Below, in pieces: positions 9,997 through 19,939 of a stretch of 64,000 nt of DNA (positions are counted from its first letter, which is position 1; the number at the start of each line of letters is the position of its first letter). The notes under the pieces are model-generated. The model did no database searches, had not been told where the DNA came from, and saw only the letters and a program-made list of their open reading frames with translations. Source of the DNA: an uncultured Campylobacterales bacterium (GTDB lineage: Bacteria; Campylobacterota; Campylobacteria; Campylobacterales; Arcobacteraceae); NCBI GenBank assembly GCA_947503785.1, contig CANNFB010000003.1, positions 1 through 64,000 on the forward strand. The letters run 5' to 3'. A program made the translations under genes and the position numbers.

Positions 9997-10128
9997 CTAT
10001 TGTCCTTTTAATGATGTAACTTCAGGTTTTACCTGATATAAAGGCTTGTATGTTTCGTGGAAGCTTGCACAAGCGGTAAACGTTAAAACTAATAAAATAT
10101 TTATAAATAATAGATGTGTTTTTTTCAT
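9997..10128 (-). CDS. 43-residue lipoprotein inside the T6SS operon
   Basis: A short frame on the minus strand starts with ATG at 10126-10128 and stops with TAG at 9997-9999. A strong AGGAG site lies just upstream. The product begins MKKTHLLFINILLVLTF and continues TACASF, giving a signal peptide and a plausible lipidated cysteine at residue 20. A polar tail of 23 residues follows. It fills the whole gap between tssH (9 bases away) and the FHA gene (3 bases away), which supports a real gene. No known T6SS component is recognised. A role as an extra outer-membrane anchor is only a guess. Confidence 0.7.
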   Translation of the reverse strand: MKKTHLLFINILLVLTFTACASFHETYKPLYQVKPEVTSLKGQ

Positions 10129-10137
10129 TTAATTCTC

Positions 10138-12687
10138 CTAATTATGTGTAATTGAAACTTGATTTGTTTCATCAATTGATAAGTTAATTGTATTTAATTT
10201 AACATCTTCAATACTGCAGTTTAAGATATATTTTGATAATTTTGGCATAATATTTGTATTTATAATTAAATCAATATTACGAGCACCCGTATCAATTGTA
10301 TTAGATAGTGATACTATATAATCAAGTAAATTATCATTGATTTCTAATATAATCTCTTTTTTTGCAAGTTGTTTTTGAATTGTTTTTAATTTTAATTTTG
10401 CAATGTCTTTAAGTGCATTATCTTTTAAATTAAAATATGGAATAACATTCATTCTTCCTAATAATGCTGGTTGTAAATATGATGATAAAATTGGAGTTAT
10501 CTCTTTTGTTAATTCATCCATTTTTAAATCACTATTTTCAGTACACATTTGTGTAATCTCTGCAGTTGCTAGATTTGAAGTCATAATTATAATTGTATTT
10601 TTAAAATCAATTACTCGGCCTTCTCCATCATTTGCTATACCTTTATCAAATATTTGATAGAAAAGATTTAGAATATCTGGATGTGCTTTTTCAATTTCAT
10701 CTAATAAAACTACAGAATATGGTTTAACTCGAACTGGATCTGTTAGTTGTCCACCATCACCATATCCAACGTAACCAGGTGGTGAACCAATAAGTCTTGA
10801 TACTGTATGCTTCTCTTGGAATTCAGTCATATTTATTGTAGTAATAAATCGCTCTCCCCCATACATTAAATCAGCAATTGCCAATGCAGTTTCAGTTTTA
10901 CCAACGCCACTAGGACCAACTAGTAAAAATACACCTGCTGGTGAGTTTTCATTTTTAAGCCCAGAAACAGAGATTTGTAAAAATGTATTTAAATATGAAA
11001 TTGGTTCATCTTGCCCAATAACTCTTTGTTTCATTTTATCTTCTAGTTCCATTACCGTTTTAATTTGTTCTTGAACCATATTTCCTAAAGGAATTCCTGT
11101 CCAAGATGATATAACTTCTGCTACTTGTTCTTTAGTAACATTTTTATAAATATATGAACCGTCTTTTTGAGCAATTTTTAATTCACTATTTAATCTATCA
11201 AGTTCTTCTTTATCATTTGTTACATTATTTATTTGATCAAGAAGTTCTTTTTGAATATTCCAGTTCTCTTCGACTTCTTTAATTTCATCATTAATAAGTA
11301 CAATTTCATCTTCTAAAATAGATATTTGCTTTGAATAATCTTTAATTGCATTTGAATCATCCCTTGTTAAATAATCAATTTCTCTTTGTTTTTCAATAAT
11401 TGAAGTATTTAACTTTTGTAAAGCATAAGGAATATTTGTTTTACTGATTTTAACATTTGCACAAGCAGTATCTAATACATCAATAGCTTTATCTGGAAGT
11501 TGCCTACCTGTTATATATCTAGCAGATAAAATAGCTGCTGCTTTTAAAGCTTCATCTTCAATATATACATCATGAACTTCTTCATATTTTTCAGTAATTC
11601 CTCTAAGAATAGTAATAGCTTGATCTACTGTTGGCTCTAAAAGATTAATTTTTTGGAATCTTCTTGAAAGTGCAGGATCTTTTTCAAAATACTTTCTATA
11701 CTCTAACCATGTAGTTGCAGCAATTGTTCTAAGTTCTCCACGTGCTAAAGCTGGTTTTAGTAAGTTTGCAGCATCTCCCCCACCTTCATTTCCACCAGCA
11801 CCAATTAAAGTATGTGCTTCATCAATAAAAAGAATTATAAATTGAGTACTTGCTTGTATCTCTTTTATAACAGCTTGTAATCTTCTTTCAAACTCACCTT
11901 TAACACTAGCACCTGCTTGAAGTGCTCCTAAGTCTAAAGATAAAATTTGTGCTTCATATAAATAGTTTGGAACTTCTTTATTTATAATTTTAAGTGCAAG
12001 ACCTTCAACAACTGCTGTTTTACCAACACCTGCTTCTCCTACCATAATTGGATTGTTCTTTCTTCTTCTTAGCAAAATATCAACAGCTTGTTTAATTTCT
12101 GAATCTCTACATAAAACAGGATCAATCTTACCCTCTTTCGCAAGATTTGTAAGGTTTGAAGTGTATCTTTCTAGTTCTGAACCAGCAGTTACTTTTTTAT
12201 TACCATTTTTCTCTAGTTTATCTATTACTTGTTCGTTTAAACCAATTATTAACTCTTTTGCTTCTTCAAAATTTATGTTATTTAATAATTTAAAGTATGC
12301 AGTGTTTGAGTATTTAATTGCATTATCAAATAATGATAAAATTAAAGCAGATTCACTTATATCTGTACTAGCAAGTGTTACTCGAGCTAATACATAAGCT
12401 TCTTCTAGCCATTGAACTAAAAGTGTTGAGAAAATCGGGTTCGTACTCTCTGTCATTGTACTTTTAGAACTGGCTTGAATTGTATTAAAAACTTCTTGAG
12501 CATCAATTTTATAATGCTCTAATACTTTATTGAAAACACTATTGTTATTTTCTAACATAGAGTATAAAATATCTTCAATTATAATTTCATTTCCACCTCG
12601 AACAATACATCTTTGTGCAGCTTGTTCTAAATATTTTTTTGTACCGGTATCTAAAGAATTTATTAACTCTTTTAATTCAACTTTCAT
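10138..12687 (-). CDS. tssH: TssH (ClpV), sheath-recycling AAA+ ATPase
   Basis: This 849-residue Clp/Hsp100 protein has an N-terminal Clp domain, a first AAA+ module with Walker A GEAGVGKT at 217-224, a coiled-coil middle region and a second module with GPSGVGKT near residue 590. The hexamer disassembles contracted TssBC sheaths. The length and both ATPase sites are complete. The ATG overlaps the tssG stop. It groups with ClpV rather than housekeeping ClpB mainly because of its T6SS context. Confidence 0.95.
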   Translation of the reverse strand: MKVELKELINSLDTGTKKYLEQAAQRCIVRGGNEIIIEDILYSMLENNNSVFNKVLEHYKIDAQEVFNTIQASSKSTMTESTNPIFSTLLVQWLEEAYVLARVTLASTDISESALILSLFDNAIKYSNTAYFKLLNNINFEEAKELIIGLNEQVIDKLEKNGNKKVTAGSELERYTSNLTNLAKEGKIDPVLCRDSEIKQAVDILLRRRKNNPIMVGEAGVGKTAVVEGLALKIINKEVPNYLYEAQILSLDLGALQAGASVKGEFERRLQAVIKEIQASTQFIILFIDEAHTLIGAGGNEGGGDAANLLKPALARGELRTIAATTWLEYRKYFEKDPALSRRFQKINLLEPTVDQAITILRGITEKYEEVHDVYIEDEALKAAAILSARYITGRQLPDKAIDVLDTACANVKISKTNIPYALQKLNTSIIEKQREIDYLTRDDSNAIKDYSKQISILEDEIVLINDEIKEVEENWNIQKELLDQINNVTNDKEELDRLNSELKIAQKDGSYIYKNVTKEQVAEVISSWTGIPLGNMVQEQIKTVMELEDKMKQRVIGQDEPISYLNTFLQISVSGLKNENSPAGVFLLVGPSGVGKTETALAIADLMYGGERFITTINMTEFQEKHTVSRLIGSPPGYVGYGDGGQLTDPVRVKPYSVVLLDEIEKAHPDILNLFYQIFDKGIANDGEGRVIDFKNTIIIMTSNLATAEITQMCTENSDLKMDELTKEITPILSSYLQPALLGRMNVIPYFNLKDNALKDIAKLKLKTIQKQLAKKEIILEINDNLLDYIVSLSNTIDTGARNIDLIINTNIMPKLSKYILNCSIEDVKLNTINLSIDETNQVSITHN

Positions 12688-13679
12688 TATTTTCCTTTTT
12701 GTGCAATTATAATTTGTTCATCGTAGTGGGATTCACCAATCCAACTATTAACTCCAAGATATTTTTTATTTTCTTGGTCTAAAACTAGCATTTCTTTTTC
12801 TTCGTGTTTTATTTCTAAGCATACTTCATGTTCTAATGGCTCTTTTAATGAAAAAGATATAAGTTCATTAAGTTCTTTCATCTTTTTACCTAGAACTGAA
12901 TATTTAACTAAATCTTTAGAAGTTACATTTTTTAATAGAACTTGAAATTTAGCATTTTTACTTACTATTGTTTCTCCAATTAAAAAATTTGACCCTAGTG
13001 AAATATTGGATTCACCAAGTGATGAGTATTGCCAAGAAGGTATTTTATACTTACTTGGAATACATTGAATAATTTCAATATCATTATGTGATAAATAGTG
13101 TCTTAAAATTGATTTTAAAGTACCTGCTGATTTATGCTTCATACTTAAAATACCAATATATGGTATTAGCTTTTGTAAATTTAATGAAGAACTAACTTCT
13201 TGTGAATGAGAATATAACCCTAAAAAAGATAAAATATATTTTGAAAACTTATCTTTTAAATCATTTTTATACTGAATATAATAACGATGCTTCTCCCAAA
13301 TAGGATAAACAAATCTCTGTAAATGATGATTAAAAAGATTTAAAAAGTCATGTAATACTCTATCTGAATCAACACTATCTAAAACCATTTCTGTGTAGTT
13401 TGAAGGCATAGGAGAAGAGCTTCCAAAAATTCCTAAAAAATTTAGCGTCATTTCAACTTTAACTCCACTTTCTGTATTTATAAATAAGATATTCTTTATT
13501 TCAGAACGTTGAAAGGATAGGCTAGGATTTGCTTTAAATATAATTTTTTTATAAAGCATTTCAGAACTAACTTCTGGATAAAACTTTTTTAAATAGTTAC
13601 AAACAACCCTTATGGATTGTGGTAAGGAATATTTTGATGTTGATTCTTTAATCCGATTATTTATATCTATAATAGTCAT
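12687..13679 (-). CDS. tssG: TssG, T6SS baseplate protein
   Basis: This 330-residue protein fits the TssG (ImpH/VasB) family, with SGVKVEMTLNFLGIFGSSSP and LPxxYTE-like sequence (PMPSNYTEMV) near residue 90-105. TssG forms the wedge of the T6SS baseplate with TssF and TssE. It follows tssF by 8 bases and shares its stop with the tssH start. Confidence 0.93.
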   Translation of the reverse strand: MTIIDINNRIKESTSKYSLPQSIRVVCNYLKKFYPEVSSEMLYKKIIFKANPSLSFQRSEIKNILFINTESGVKVEMTLNFLGIFGSSSPMPSNYTEMVLDSVDSDRVLHDFLNLFNHHLQRFVYPIWEKHRYYIQYKNDLKDKFSKYILSFLGLYSHSQEVSSSLNLQKLIPYIGILSMKHKSAGTLKSILRHYLSHNDIEIIQCIPSKYKIPSWQYSSLGESNISLGSNFLIGETIVSKNAKFQVLLKNVTSKDLVKYSVLGKKMKELNELISFSLKEPLEHEVCLEIKHEEKEMLVLDQENKKYLGVNSWIGESHYDEQIIIAQKGK

Positions 13680-13687
13680 TTATTTCT

Positions 13688-15463
13688 CTACATTAATGTT
13701 TGTGAGCCAAGTTTTGCAGGCCACTCATATAACTCTTTATTTTGCATATCAACACTTAATTTATGAAAAGAGTTTATATTGCTGTAAAGAGCAAAAAATT
13801 CGTTTAGTACTGAACAAAATAAATATGCTTCACCAATACATGAAAACTTGTTTGGATTAACCTTTAGATGAATATGTGTTCCTCTAATTGGCAAACCTTT
13901 ATCAATCATTTCTGTTGTTTCGTACGATATATCTTCAATTCCTTTTAATATCATACCTGTACGCTCTTTTTGTTTTACATCATAAGCACCGAAGAAATCG
14001 TATGTTTCTAAGATTGTTCTTAATGATTTTACATTATCTAATGAAAGATAATTCAAAGACATATTAGAAATAATTCTCCATAAAAAATCACCTGCGATTG
14101 GTGGTGGATAACTTGATGATGGAATAGTAATATTCTTAAAAGAGATATTTGATGAATTTGATAAGGCATTTGCAATACAAATATCACCTAATAATAAAGT
14201 TGATGGAACATCTCTATTTGTACATAATATTTTTACAGATACTGTTGCATTACTATTTGAAAGATTATCTTCTGTATTAACAGAAGTAGCAAATCGTAAA
14301 TATGTATTAGTTCTTTCTCCATCAGTTGAAAGTTTAATTCTTGAAGAGAAATACTCATTGCTGTCATCTAAATGCTCAAAAGATTCAAAAGGTAAGTAAT
14401 CTTGATAAATATTTTTACTAGATATCCAACCTCTTACATTTTCTATTGAAAAAACTTCACTGTGCGTTTTATCTAAATCAGAAGGCACAATTAAAAAATC
14501 ATCAACTTCTTGGTTTTTTCTAATAGGAACACTATCTGTTTCAAAAAGATTAATAACAGGAGTACAGTATAAAGAAAAATGCTCTTTTTTAAGTGTTTCT
14601 GTATGAGAAAATCTCTTTGACAGATGTATTTTAATTGTGAAGTTTCTACTTTGAGCTAATATAGTTTCAGCTATATTTTTTATATCTTTTAAATTTAAAA
14701 TATCTACAAATAAATACTTATCTTTAAAACAAAAATATTCTTGTAATAATACATAACCATCAAATACATTAAGTGGATAAGGAGTCATAGTCTCTAAGGA
14801 GTTAAACCCAACAGGAGAAATAGATCTTTTATCTAAAGGAATAATTTGAAGAGATTTACCCTCTTTATCATTTATCGAAATATCTATTTTTTTAACATAT
14901 TTTGTTAAAAATAAATATAGGTCTTGTGATATAAACTTTGAACCACTAAGATATATTCTCAGGTTATTGAAAATTAAATCTTGTAATGTTCCTGACGTAG
15001 TCATTTTCATATTTAATTCTAAAGAACTTTCTTTTCCATGTACAAAATAATTAACATCATTTATTACAAAAGGCATAACAATAGTTTCATAAGTTGTTCT
15101 AAATTTACACTGAATACCATCCATTGCATTTCTACTTAAAACTTCAGTATCTTTTTTGATTTTTATATTATTTGTAGAATCTTTTATAGGTTCATATTGA
15201 ATAATACTATATGAAGGAACGGGTCTTACATAGTTTGGCCATAATAATTGAACTAAAGTATGTGCAACTTCCGGTAGTTCTTGGTTAAGTTGTTGTTTTA
15301 GTCTTCCTGTTAAAAAAGCAAAACCTTCTAATAATCTTTCGACATCAGGATCTTGTCCTTCTTTTGAAAGGTAAGTAGATAGTCCAGGGTTTTTTTTAGA
15401 AAACTCTGCACCTTCTGTTCTTAGTGAAGTTAATTCTTCTTTATAGTAATCGTTAAATGCCAT
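13688..15463 (-). CDS. tssF: TssF, T6SS baseplate protein
   Basis: The 591-residue product begins FNDYYKEELTSLRTEGAEFS and continues with DPDVERLLEGFAFLTGRLKQ, both diagnostic for TssF (ImpG/VasA). It forms the baseplate wedge with TssG. The start lies inside the end of tssE (11-base overlap), so the two are probably translationally coupled. Confidence 0.95.
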   Translation of the reverse strand: MAFNDYYKEELTSLRTEGAEFSKKNPGLSTYLSKEGQDPDVERLLEGFAFLTGRLKQQLNQELPEVAHTLVQLLWPNYVRPVPSYSIIQYEPIKDSTNNIKIKKDTEVLSRNAMDGIQCKFRTTYETIVMPFVINDVNYFVHGKESSLELNMKMTTSGTLQDLIFNNLRIYLSGSKFISQDLYLFLTKYVKKIDISINDKEGKSLQIIPLDKRSISPVGFNSLETMTPYPLNVFDGYVLLQEYFCFKDKYLFVDILNLKDIKNIAETILAQSRNFTIKIHLSKRFSHTETLKKEHFSLYCTPVINLFETDSVPIRKNQEVDDFLIVPSDLDKTHSEVFSIENVRGWISSKNIYQDYLPFESFEHLDDSNEYFSSRIKLSTDGERTNTYLRFATSVNTEDNLSNSNATVSVKILCTNRDVPSTLLLGDICIANALSNSSNISFKNITIPSSSYPPPIAGDFLWRIISNMSLNYLSLDNVKSLRTILETYDFFGAYDVKQKERTGMILKGIEDISYETTEMIDKGLPIRGTHIHLKVNPNKFSCIGEAYLFCSVLNEFFALYSNINSFHKLSVDMQNKELYEWPAKLGSQTLM

Positions 15464-15869
15464 CTTTAAATATCTTTACTTTTCCATTTTTTAATAAATC
15501 TGCCTTAAAATTTATTCTCTTACTTCTTCCATTAACTATTAAATATCCTTCAATAAGAATATTCATTTCGTTTAATGTTAACTTTTCTCTAGAAACGCCT
15601 ACTTTTGTTTTAAAAAGTCTTGGCTCATATCTTTTAATACAAATTTCAGCATTTTGTTCAATTATCTCTATTGAATCTTTCATACTCAAATTTATATTAT
15701 TCAAATCAGGTCTTCCATAATCTTTAGCAATCTCTGCACTACCTGCGTTTGTTGAAAAAATACGTGATAAATTATTTGCAATAGAGGCATAAACTGCCTC
15801 TTCATCGCTTTGGAAATTTTTATTATCTAATTGTGATGATAATCTTTCAAATAAACTTCCTTTATACAT
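15453..15869 (-). CDS. tssE: TssE, gp25-like baseplate protein
   Basis: This 138-residue protein resembles phage T4 gp25 and the TssE family. It starts with YKGSLFERLSSQ and contains the YGRPDLNNIN and RYEPRLFKTKVGV stretches expected of gp25-like proteins. It nucleates sheath polymerisation on the baseplate. It follows tssC by 4 bases and overlaps tssF. Confidence 0.92.
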   Translation of the reverse strand: MYKGSLFERLSSQLDNKNFQSDEEAVYASIANNLSRIFSTNAGSAEIAKDYGRPDLNNINLSMKDSIEIIEQNAEICIKRYEPRLFKTKVGVSREKLTLNEMNILIEGYLIVNGRSKRINFKADLLKNGKVKIFKDGI

Positions 15870-15873
15870 ATGT

Positions 15874-17349
15874 CTAGTCTTTATCTAGTTTTCCAACTAA
15901 AGATAACTCAAAACTTGCACCCATGTATTTAAAGTGTGGTCTTAATGAAATTCTAACTTTATACCAACCTGGATCGCCCTCAACATCATCAACATTAATT
16001 GCAATATCTTTAAATGGTCTTTTACTTCTAATTTCAGCACTTGGGTTTTCTTGGTTAGCAACATATTGCTTAGCCCATTTATTAAGTTCTCTCTCTAAAT
16101 CAGCTCTTTCTCTCCATGAACCAATATGCTCTCTTTGAAGAACTTTGATATAGTGAGACATTCTTGTAATTGCAAAAAGGTATGGTAATTGAGTACCTAA
16201 TTTGTAATTTAATTGTGCTTCATTTCCTTCAGGAGTGTTAGGAAATACTTTAGGTTCTTGTGCAGAAGTTGCAGCAAAGAATGCAGCTGAATTACTACCT
16301 TTTCTCATAATTAATGGAATAAAACCTTGTTCTGATAATTCATATTCTCTTCTATCTGAAACTAATACTTCAGTAGGAATTTTCATCTCGATATCACCCA
16401 TACTCTCAAAAGTATGCACTGGTAAATCTCTTACTTCTCCACCAGATTTTGGTCCAATGATATTTGTACACCATCTAAAGTTAGCAAAACTATCAGTTAA
16501 TTTACTAGCAAATGGATAAACAGTATTTCCCCATAAGTAATCTTCATGGTCTTTAGATACATTTTCTTTATATACAAAGTTTGAAATTGGATTATCTTCT
16601 GGATCGTATGGAGCTCTTAAAAGAAATCGAGGAAGTGTTAATCCAACATATTTAGAATCTTCATTCTGTCTGAAACCTCTCCATGCTGCAAATTGAGGAG
16701 AACTCATAACATCATCCATATCTTTTAAATCTGGAAGACCTTCAAAAGAATCTAATCCAAAAAACTTAGGGCCAGCAGCTGCAATAAAAGGAGCGTGACT
16801 CATTGCTGAAATAGATGCAACTTTATTTAAGAATTTAATATCTACATTTGATGGAGATAATTGATAATCAGCGATTATTGTTCCAACAGGTTCTCCACCA
16901 AATTGTCCATAACCACTTGTATATACATGTTTATATAAACCAGTTTGTGTAATATCTAAACTATCTTCAAAATCTTCCATTAAGTCTTCTTTTGAAACAT
17001 TAATGATTTCCATTTGAATATTTTGTCTAAAATCAGTTCTTTCAACTAGCATATGTAATCCACGCCATTTTGATTCTAAAGCTTGAAATTGTTCATGATG
17101 TAAAATTTCATCCATTTGTGCAGATATCTTTTCATCAATTTCAGCAATCATTTTATCAATAATTGATTTATTAACTTTTTCATCTACATTATCAGACTTG
17201 ATTAATTCTTCGATTAAAGCACCAACACCTGATTTAACTACACCATAAGTATCATCTTCTTGCGTTAGACTTGTCTGAGCTACAATACTATCTAATAAAC
17301 TACTTTCTTCTGCAGATTTGTTTTGAGCTATCATTTCTTCAGTTGACAT
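15874..17349 (-). CDS. tssC: TssC (VipB), large sheath subunit
   Basis: This 491-residue protein is the large subunit of the contractile sheath. Recognisable family stretches include WRGLHMLVERTDFRQNI, ADYQLSPSNVDIKFL, FLLRAPYD, and the C-terminal PFKDIAINVDDVEGDPGWY. The length is standard. It sits between tssB (21 bases upstream) and tssE. Confidence 0.97.
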   Translation of the reverse strand: MSTEEMIAQNKSAEESSLLDSIVAQTSLTQEDDTYGVVKSGVGALIEELIKSDNVDEKVNKSIIDKMIAEIDEKISAQMDEILHHEQFQALESKWRGLHMLVERTDFRQNIQMEIINVSKEDLMEDFEDSLDITQTGLYKHVYTSGYGQFGGEPVGTIIADYQLSPSNVDIKFLNKVASISAMSHAPFIAAAGPKFFGLDSFEGLPDLKDMDDVMSSPQFAAWRGFRQNEDSKYVGLTLPRFLLRAPYDPEDNPISNFVYKENVSKDHEDYLWGNTVYPFASKLTDSFANFRWCTNIIGPKSGGEVRDLPVHTFESMGDIEMKIPTEVLVSDRREYELSEQGFIPLIMRKGSNSAAFFAATSAQEPKVFPNTPEGNEAQLNYKLGTQLPYLFAITRMSHYIKVLQREHIGSWRERADLERELNKWAKQYVANQENPSAEIRSKRPFKDIAINVDDVEGDPGWYKVRISLRPHFKYMGASFELSLVGKLDKD

Positions 17350-17370
17350 AAACTTCCTTTTATAAAATTT

Positions 17371-17856
17371 TTATTCTTTAGAACTAAGATTTAGTTCTGA
17401 CATTAATGCATCTCTTTCTTCTTTACCCGATATTGCACTCTCTATTGCTTTTCTAAAAGCGGGAACATTTCCTAATGGGCCTTTTAAAGCCATAAGTGAT
17501 TGTCTTAATTCCATTAAAACTTTCATTTCAGGAACATTTTCAACTATTTTTTCAGGAGAAAAATCTTTAACACTATCGATTTTTAAATCAACATTTAAAG
17601 ATGAACCTTCATCATCAACTAATTTATTGTCAACATTAAATGTTACAGATAAATCTTGAGCTTTTAATACATCGTTAAAGTTACCTTTATCAATTTTAAT
17701 TGCTTTTCTATCTTCAACAGCTACTTTTTCTTCATTTGGATTGTAGTCACCTAATAATGTAATCTTATAAGGTATTTCAACATCTTCTGTTGCATCTCCT
17801 GTTGCTGGTTTATACGTAACGTTAATTCTTTCTTTTGGTGATTCTGATTGTTTCAT
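17371..17856 (-). CDS. tssB: TssB (VipA), small sheath subunit
   Basis: This 161-residue protein is the small sheath subunit. It carries RINVTYKPATGDATEDVEIPY-type sequence at the N-terminus, then DLSVTFNVDNKL and LKIDSVKDFSPEKIVENVPE, all typical of TssB. It pairs with TssC, encoded directly downstream. TssH normally acts on the assembled TssB-TssC sheath. Confidence 0.96.
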   Translation of the reverse strand: MKQSESPKERINVTYKPATGDATEDVEIPYKITLLGDYNPNEEKVAVEDRKAIKIDKGNFNDVLKAQDLSVTFNVDNKLVDDEGSSLNVDLKIDSVKDFSPEKIVENVPEMKVLMELRQSLMALKGPLGNVPAFRKAIESAISGKEERDALMSELNLSSKE

Positions 17857-17864
17857 TCTTACTC

Positions 17865-19436
17865 CTAATTAATTTTGATTTGTAATGCACTATTTATATC
17901 AATCGTGCAAAGTTTTTTATACATAGATTCAATTTTTTCTGTTTCTATATCTGTATTATTAAATGATGATAAAATTAAGCTATATACTTTTGCACACAAG
18001 CTTGGATTCCATTCATCAAGACAATATTTATTTATATCATTCTCAAGTGACTCTAGTAATGCTAGACCAATATCACTTTTGTTAAATTCTATTGCTAAGT
18101 TTGCATGCTTTAATCTCCAATTAAATTTATCTTCTATAGAAGTTGAACTATCATGATATTTTTGTAGTAATATCATTGCTTCTGTAATTTTGTCATCATT
18201 TGCTAATTCATAAATATCTTTTAATAAATCTTTTTCTTTATTATCATTATTTACTTCTTCTTTTTCAACAATTGAATTGTTTGATGATATTTCATCAAGA
18301 ATCCATTTTTTAACTCTATTTGATGCAAAGGGAGTATCATCAATAAAAAATAAATCTAAAATCCCCTCATTTGATTTAAGGAAAGAAACTAAAGTATTTT
18401 TAACTTCAAGTGCGGCTGAATAGTTTTTAGTTTTTTCTAAAATCATAAAAGAATAATGATGCCCATCAATCCAAAATGGAGACATTTCAAGTATCTCTTC
18501 TACTAAATTAAATGCATCTTCATACTCTTTATTGTTAAAAAGATTTTTTACATCATCAAGTTCTAATTCAGAAGGTGGATTTAATGAAGTTTTCTTATCT
18601 TGTTCATAAGGTAATCCTTCTGTATCTAGCCAAGATAACATTCTATTAATTCTTAAAGCTCTTAAATCTGAAATATTCTGATTTCTATAATAAGTTGTTA
18701 ATAAATTTGCATTTTTTTTGAATATTCTTAAAACTTTTATTGCATCTGCATCATTTTTAATCTCAGTAATCTCTTCCTTTACAATTTTAACTACTTCGAC
18801 TTCTTTTTTAATTATAGGTTCAATTTTAGTTATTTCTTCTTTTTTGATTACTAACTTGTTGGTTTTTTCATTATTTTTTTTTTCAATAATCTCTTCAGTA
18901 AAACGTATTATTTTTCTAAAATTATTATCATTATTTTCAAGTATTTTTTTGATTGTTAAATCTAATTTATTAAGTAATTCATTGAATAAAGTTACATCAA
19001 TTATTGAGTTTTTAATTTCTTCATAATTCATAATATCATTTGTTAATGATTCATTTAACCAAGTGAAAATATTAGTTTTAGCTTTCTTCGATTTAGGGAA
19101 TAAATCCTTATTAAATCTTTCTAAGAGTTCAATATATGTATATAATCCAAGTTTTAATCCAGACCAAGAATCTTCTTTCCATAGCCCATATAACCACCAT
19201 GAAGCTATTTTAAGGTCTTTGCTTTCTTTGATTAAAAATTCTTCACATAGTTTTGTTACTAGTTTCCAATTTGGACCACCATTTTGTGTAACACTTGTGT
19301 TCTTATCCATTTCTTGTTCTATAAATAAAAAGGAGTCTTCATATTTACAATCTTCACCTGCAGGAGTTTTATTATTAAATTCTTGTAAAATTAATTTATT
19401 TAACAAAATAACATTCACCCCTAATTTAATTACCAA
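17865..19436 (-). CDS. tssA: TssA, T6SS assembly protein
   Basis: The product (523 residues from the most upstream start) has an ImpA N-terminal domain with PAGEDCKYEDSF near residue 24 and WLYGLWKEDSWSGLKLGL near 83-100. A low-complexity Lys/Glu linker and a helical C-terminal domain follow. TssA helps prime tail assembly. The TTG at 19436 has no clear ribosome site, whereas TTG at 19404-19406 is preceded by AGGGG at a good distance and fits the family's short N-terminus, so the true start may be 19406. It is the first gene of the minus-strand cluster. Confidence 0.9.
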   Translation of the reverse strand: MVIKLGVNVILLNKLILQEFNNKTPAGEDCKYEDSFLFIEQEMDKNTSVTQNGGPNWKLVTKLCEEFLIKESKDLKIASWWLYGLWKEDSWSGLKLGLYTYIELLERFNKDLFPKSKKAKTNIFTWLNESLTNDIMNYEEIKNSIIDVTLFNELLNKLDLTIKKILENNDNNFRKIIRFTEEIIEKKNNEKTNKLVIKKEEITKIEPIIKKEVEVVKIVKEEITEIKNDADAIKVLRIFKKNANLLTTYYRNQNISDLRALRINRMLSWLDTEGLPYEQDKKTSLNPPSELELDDVKNLFNNKEYEDAFNLVEEILEMSPFWIDGHHYSFMILEKTKNYSAALEVKNTLVSFLKSNEGILDLFFIDDTPFASNRVKKWILDEISSNNSIVEKEEVNNDNKEKDLLKDIYELANDDKITEAMILLQKYHDSSTSIEDKFNWRLKHANLAIEFNKSDIGLALLESLENDINKYCLDEWNPSLCAKVYSLILSSFNNTDIETEKIESMYKKLCTIDINSALQIKIN

Positions 19437-19605
19437 ATAGTGGTAATATTTTTTAGTATTCTATCGTTATAATTCTTTAATTGAACTTTAAAAGTATCTT
19501 ATTATATTATTTAAAACAATAAAGAAAAATGATTACTTTTTACTAATATAATGTACATTTAAATTATTTTTAAATAAAATAAGGTAAATTAAAAATGGAT
19601 GGTCT

Positions 19606-19759
19606 ATGAGAAATGCTTTAAATGTTGTAGCATCAGGAACAATTATATGTGCATGTGGCGGAAAAGTTTCATTATCTTCTACTGAATTTAGATGCTACTA
19701 TTGGTGGCAAAAAACTATTATATTGGAAAGATATATTAGGTGTATCCGTTCTTCTTTAG
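19606..19759 (+). pseudogene. PAAR-like T6SS tip protein remnant, frameshifted
   Basis: The frame from ATG at 19606 encodes ALNVVASGTIICACGGKVSL, like the start of PAAR-like spike-tip proteins that begin with a short hydrophobic strand and a CxxGG turn. After codon 27 the homology-like text continues in the +1 frame as LDATIGGKKLLYWKDILGVS, ending at TAG 19757-19759. An extra T in the TTT at 19687-19689 would explain the shift. The product is much shorter than typical family members, so it looks like a decayed, truncated copy. The family assignment rests on pattern only. The rest of the 19437-19939 gap shows only AT-rich promoter-like sequence. Confidence 0.45.
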
Positions 19760-19939
19760 TAAAAAATATGACTAAAAAAATCACGAATGATAAGGTATCA
19801 TACCTAGCTAATTAAAATGAGATGTAAGTGGAATTTTGTAAATATAATAAATAATAATATTTTAGTAAATTTATAAAATGTAATTAAGTTATAAGTAGTT
19901 ATAATTTTATCAGTTATAAAATTAGGAGATAAGAGTATC

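Noticed and set aside
12053-12397. A 114-codon plus-strand frame
   Set aside because: It lies fully inside tssH, whose domains are continuous and well conserved on the other strand.
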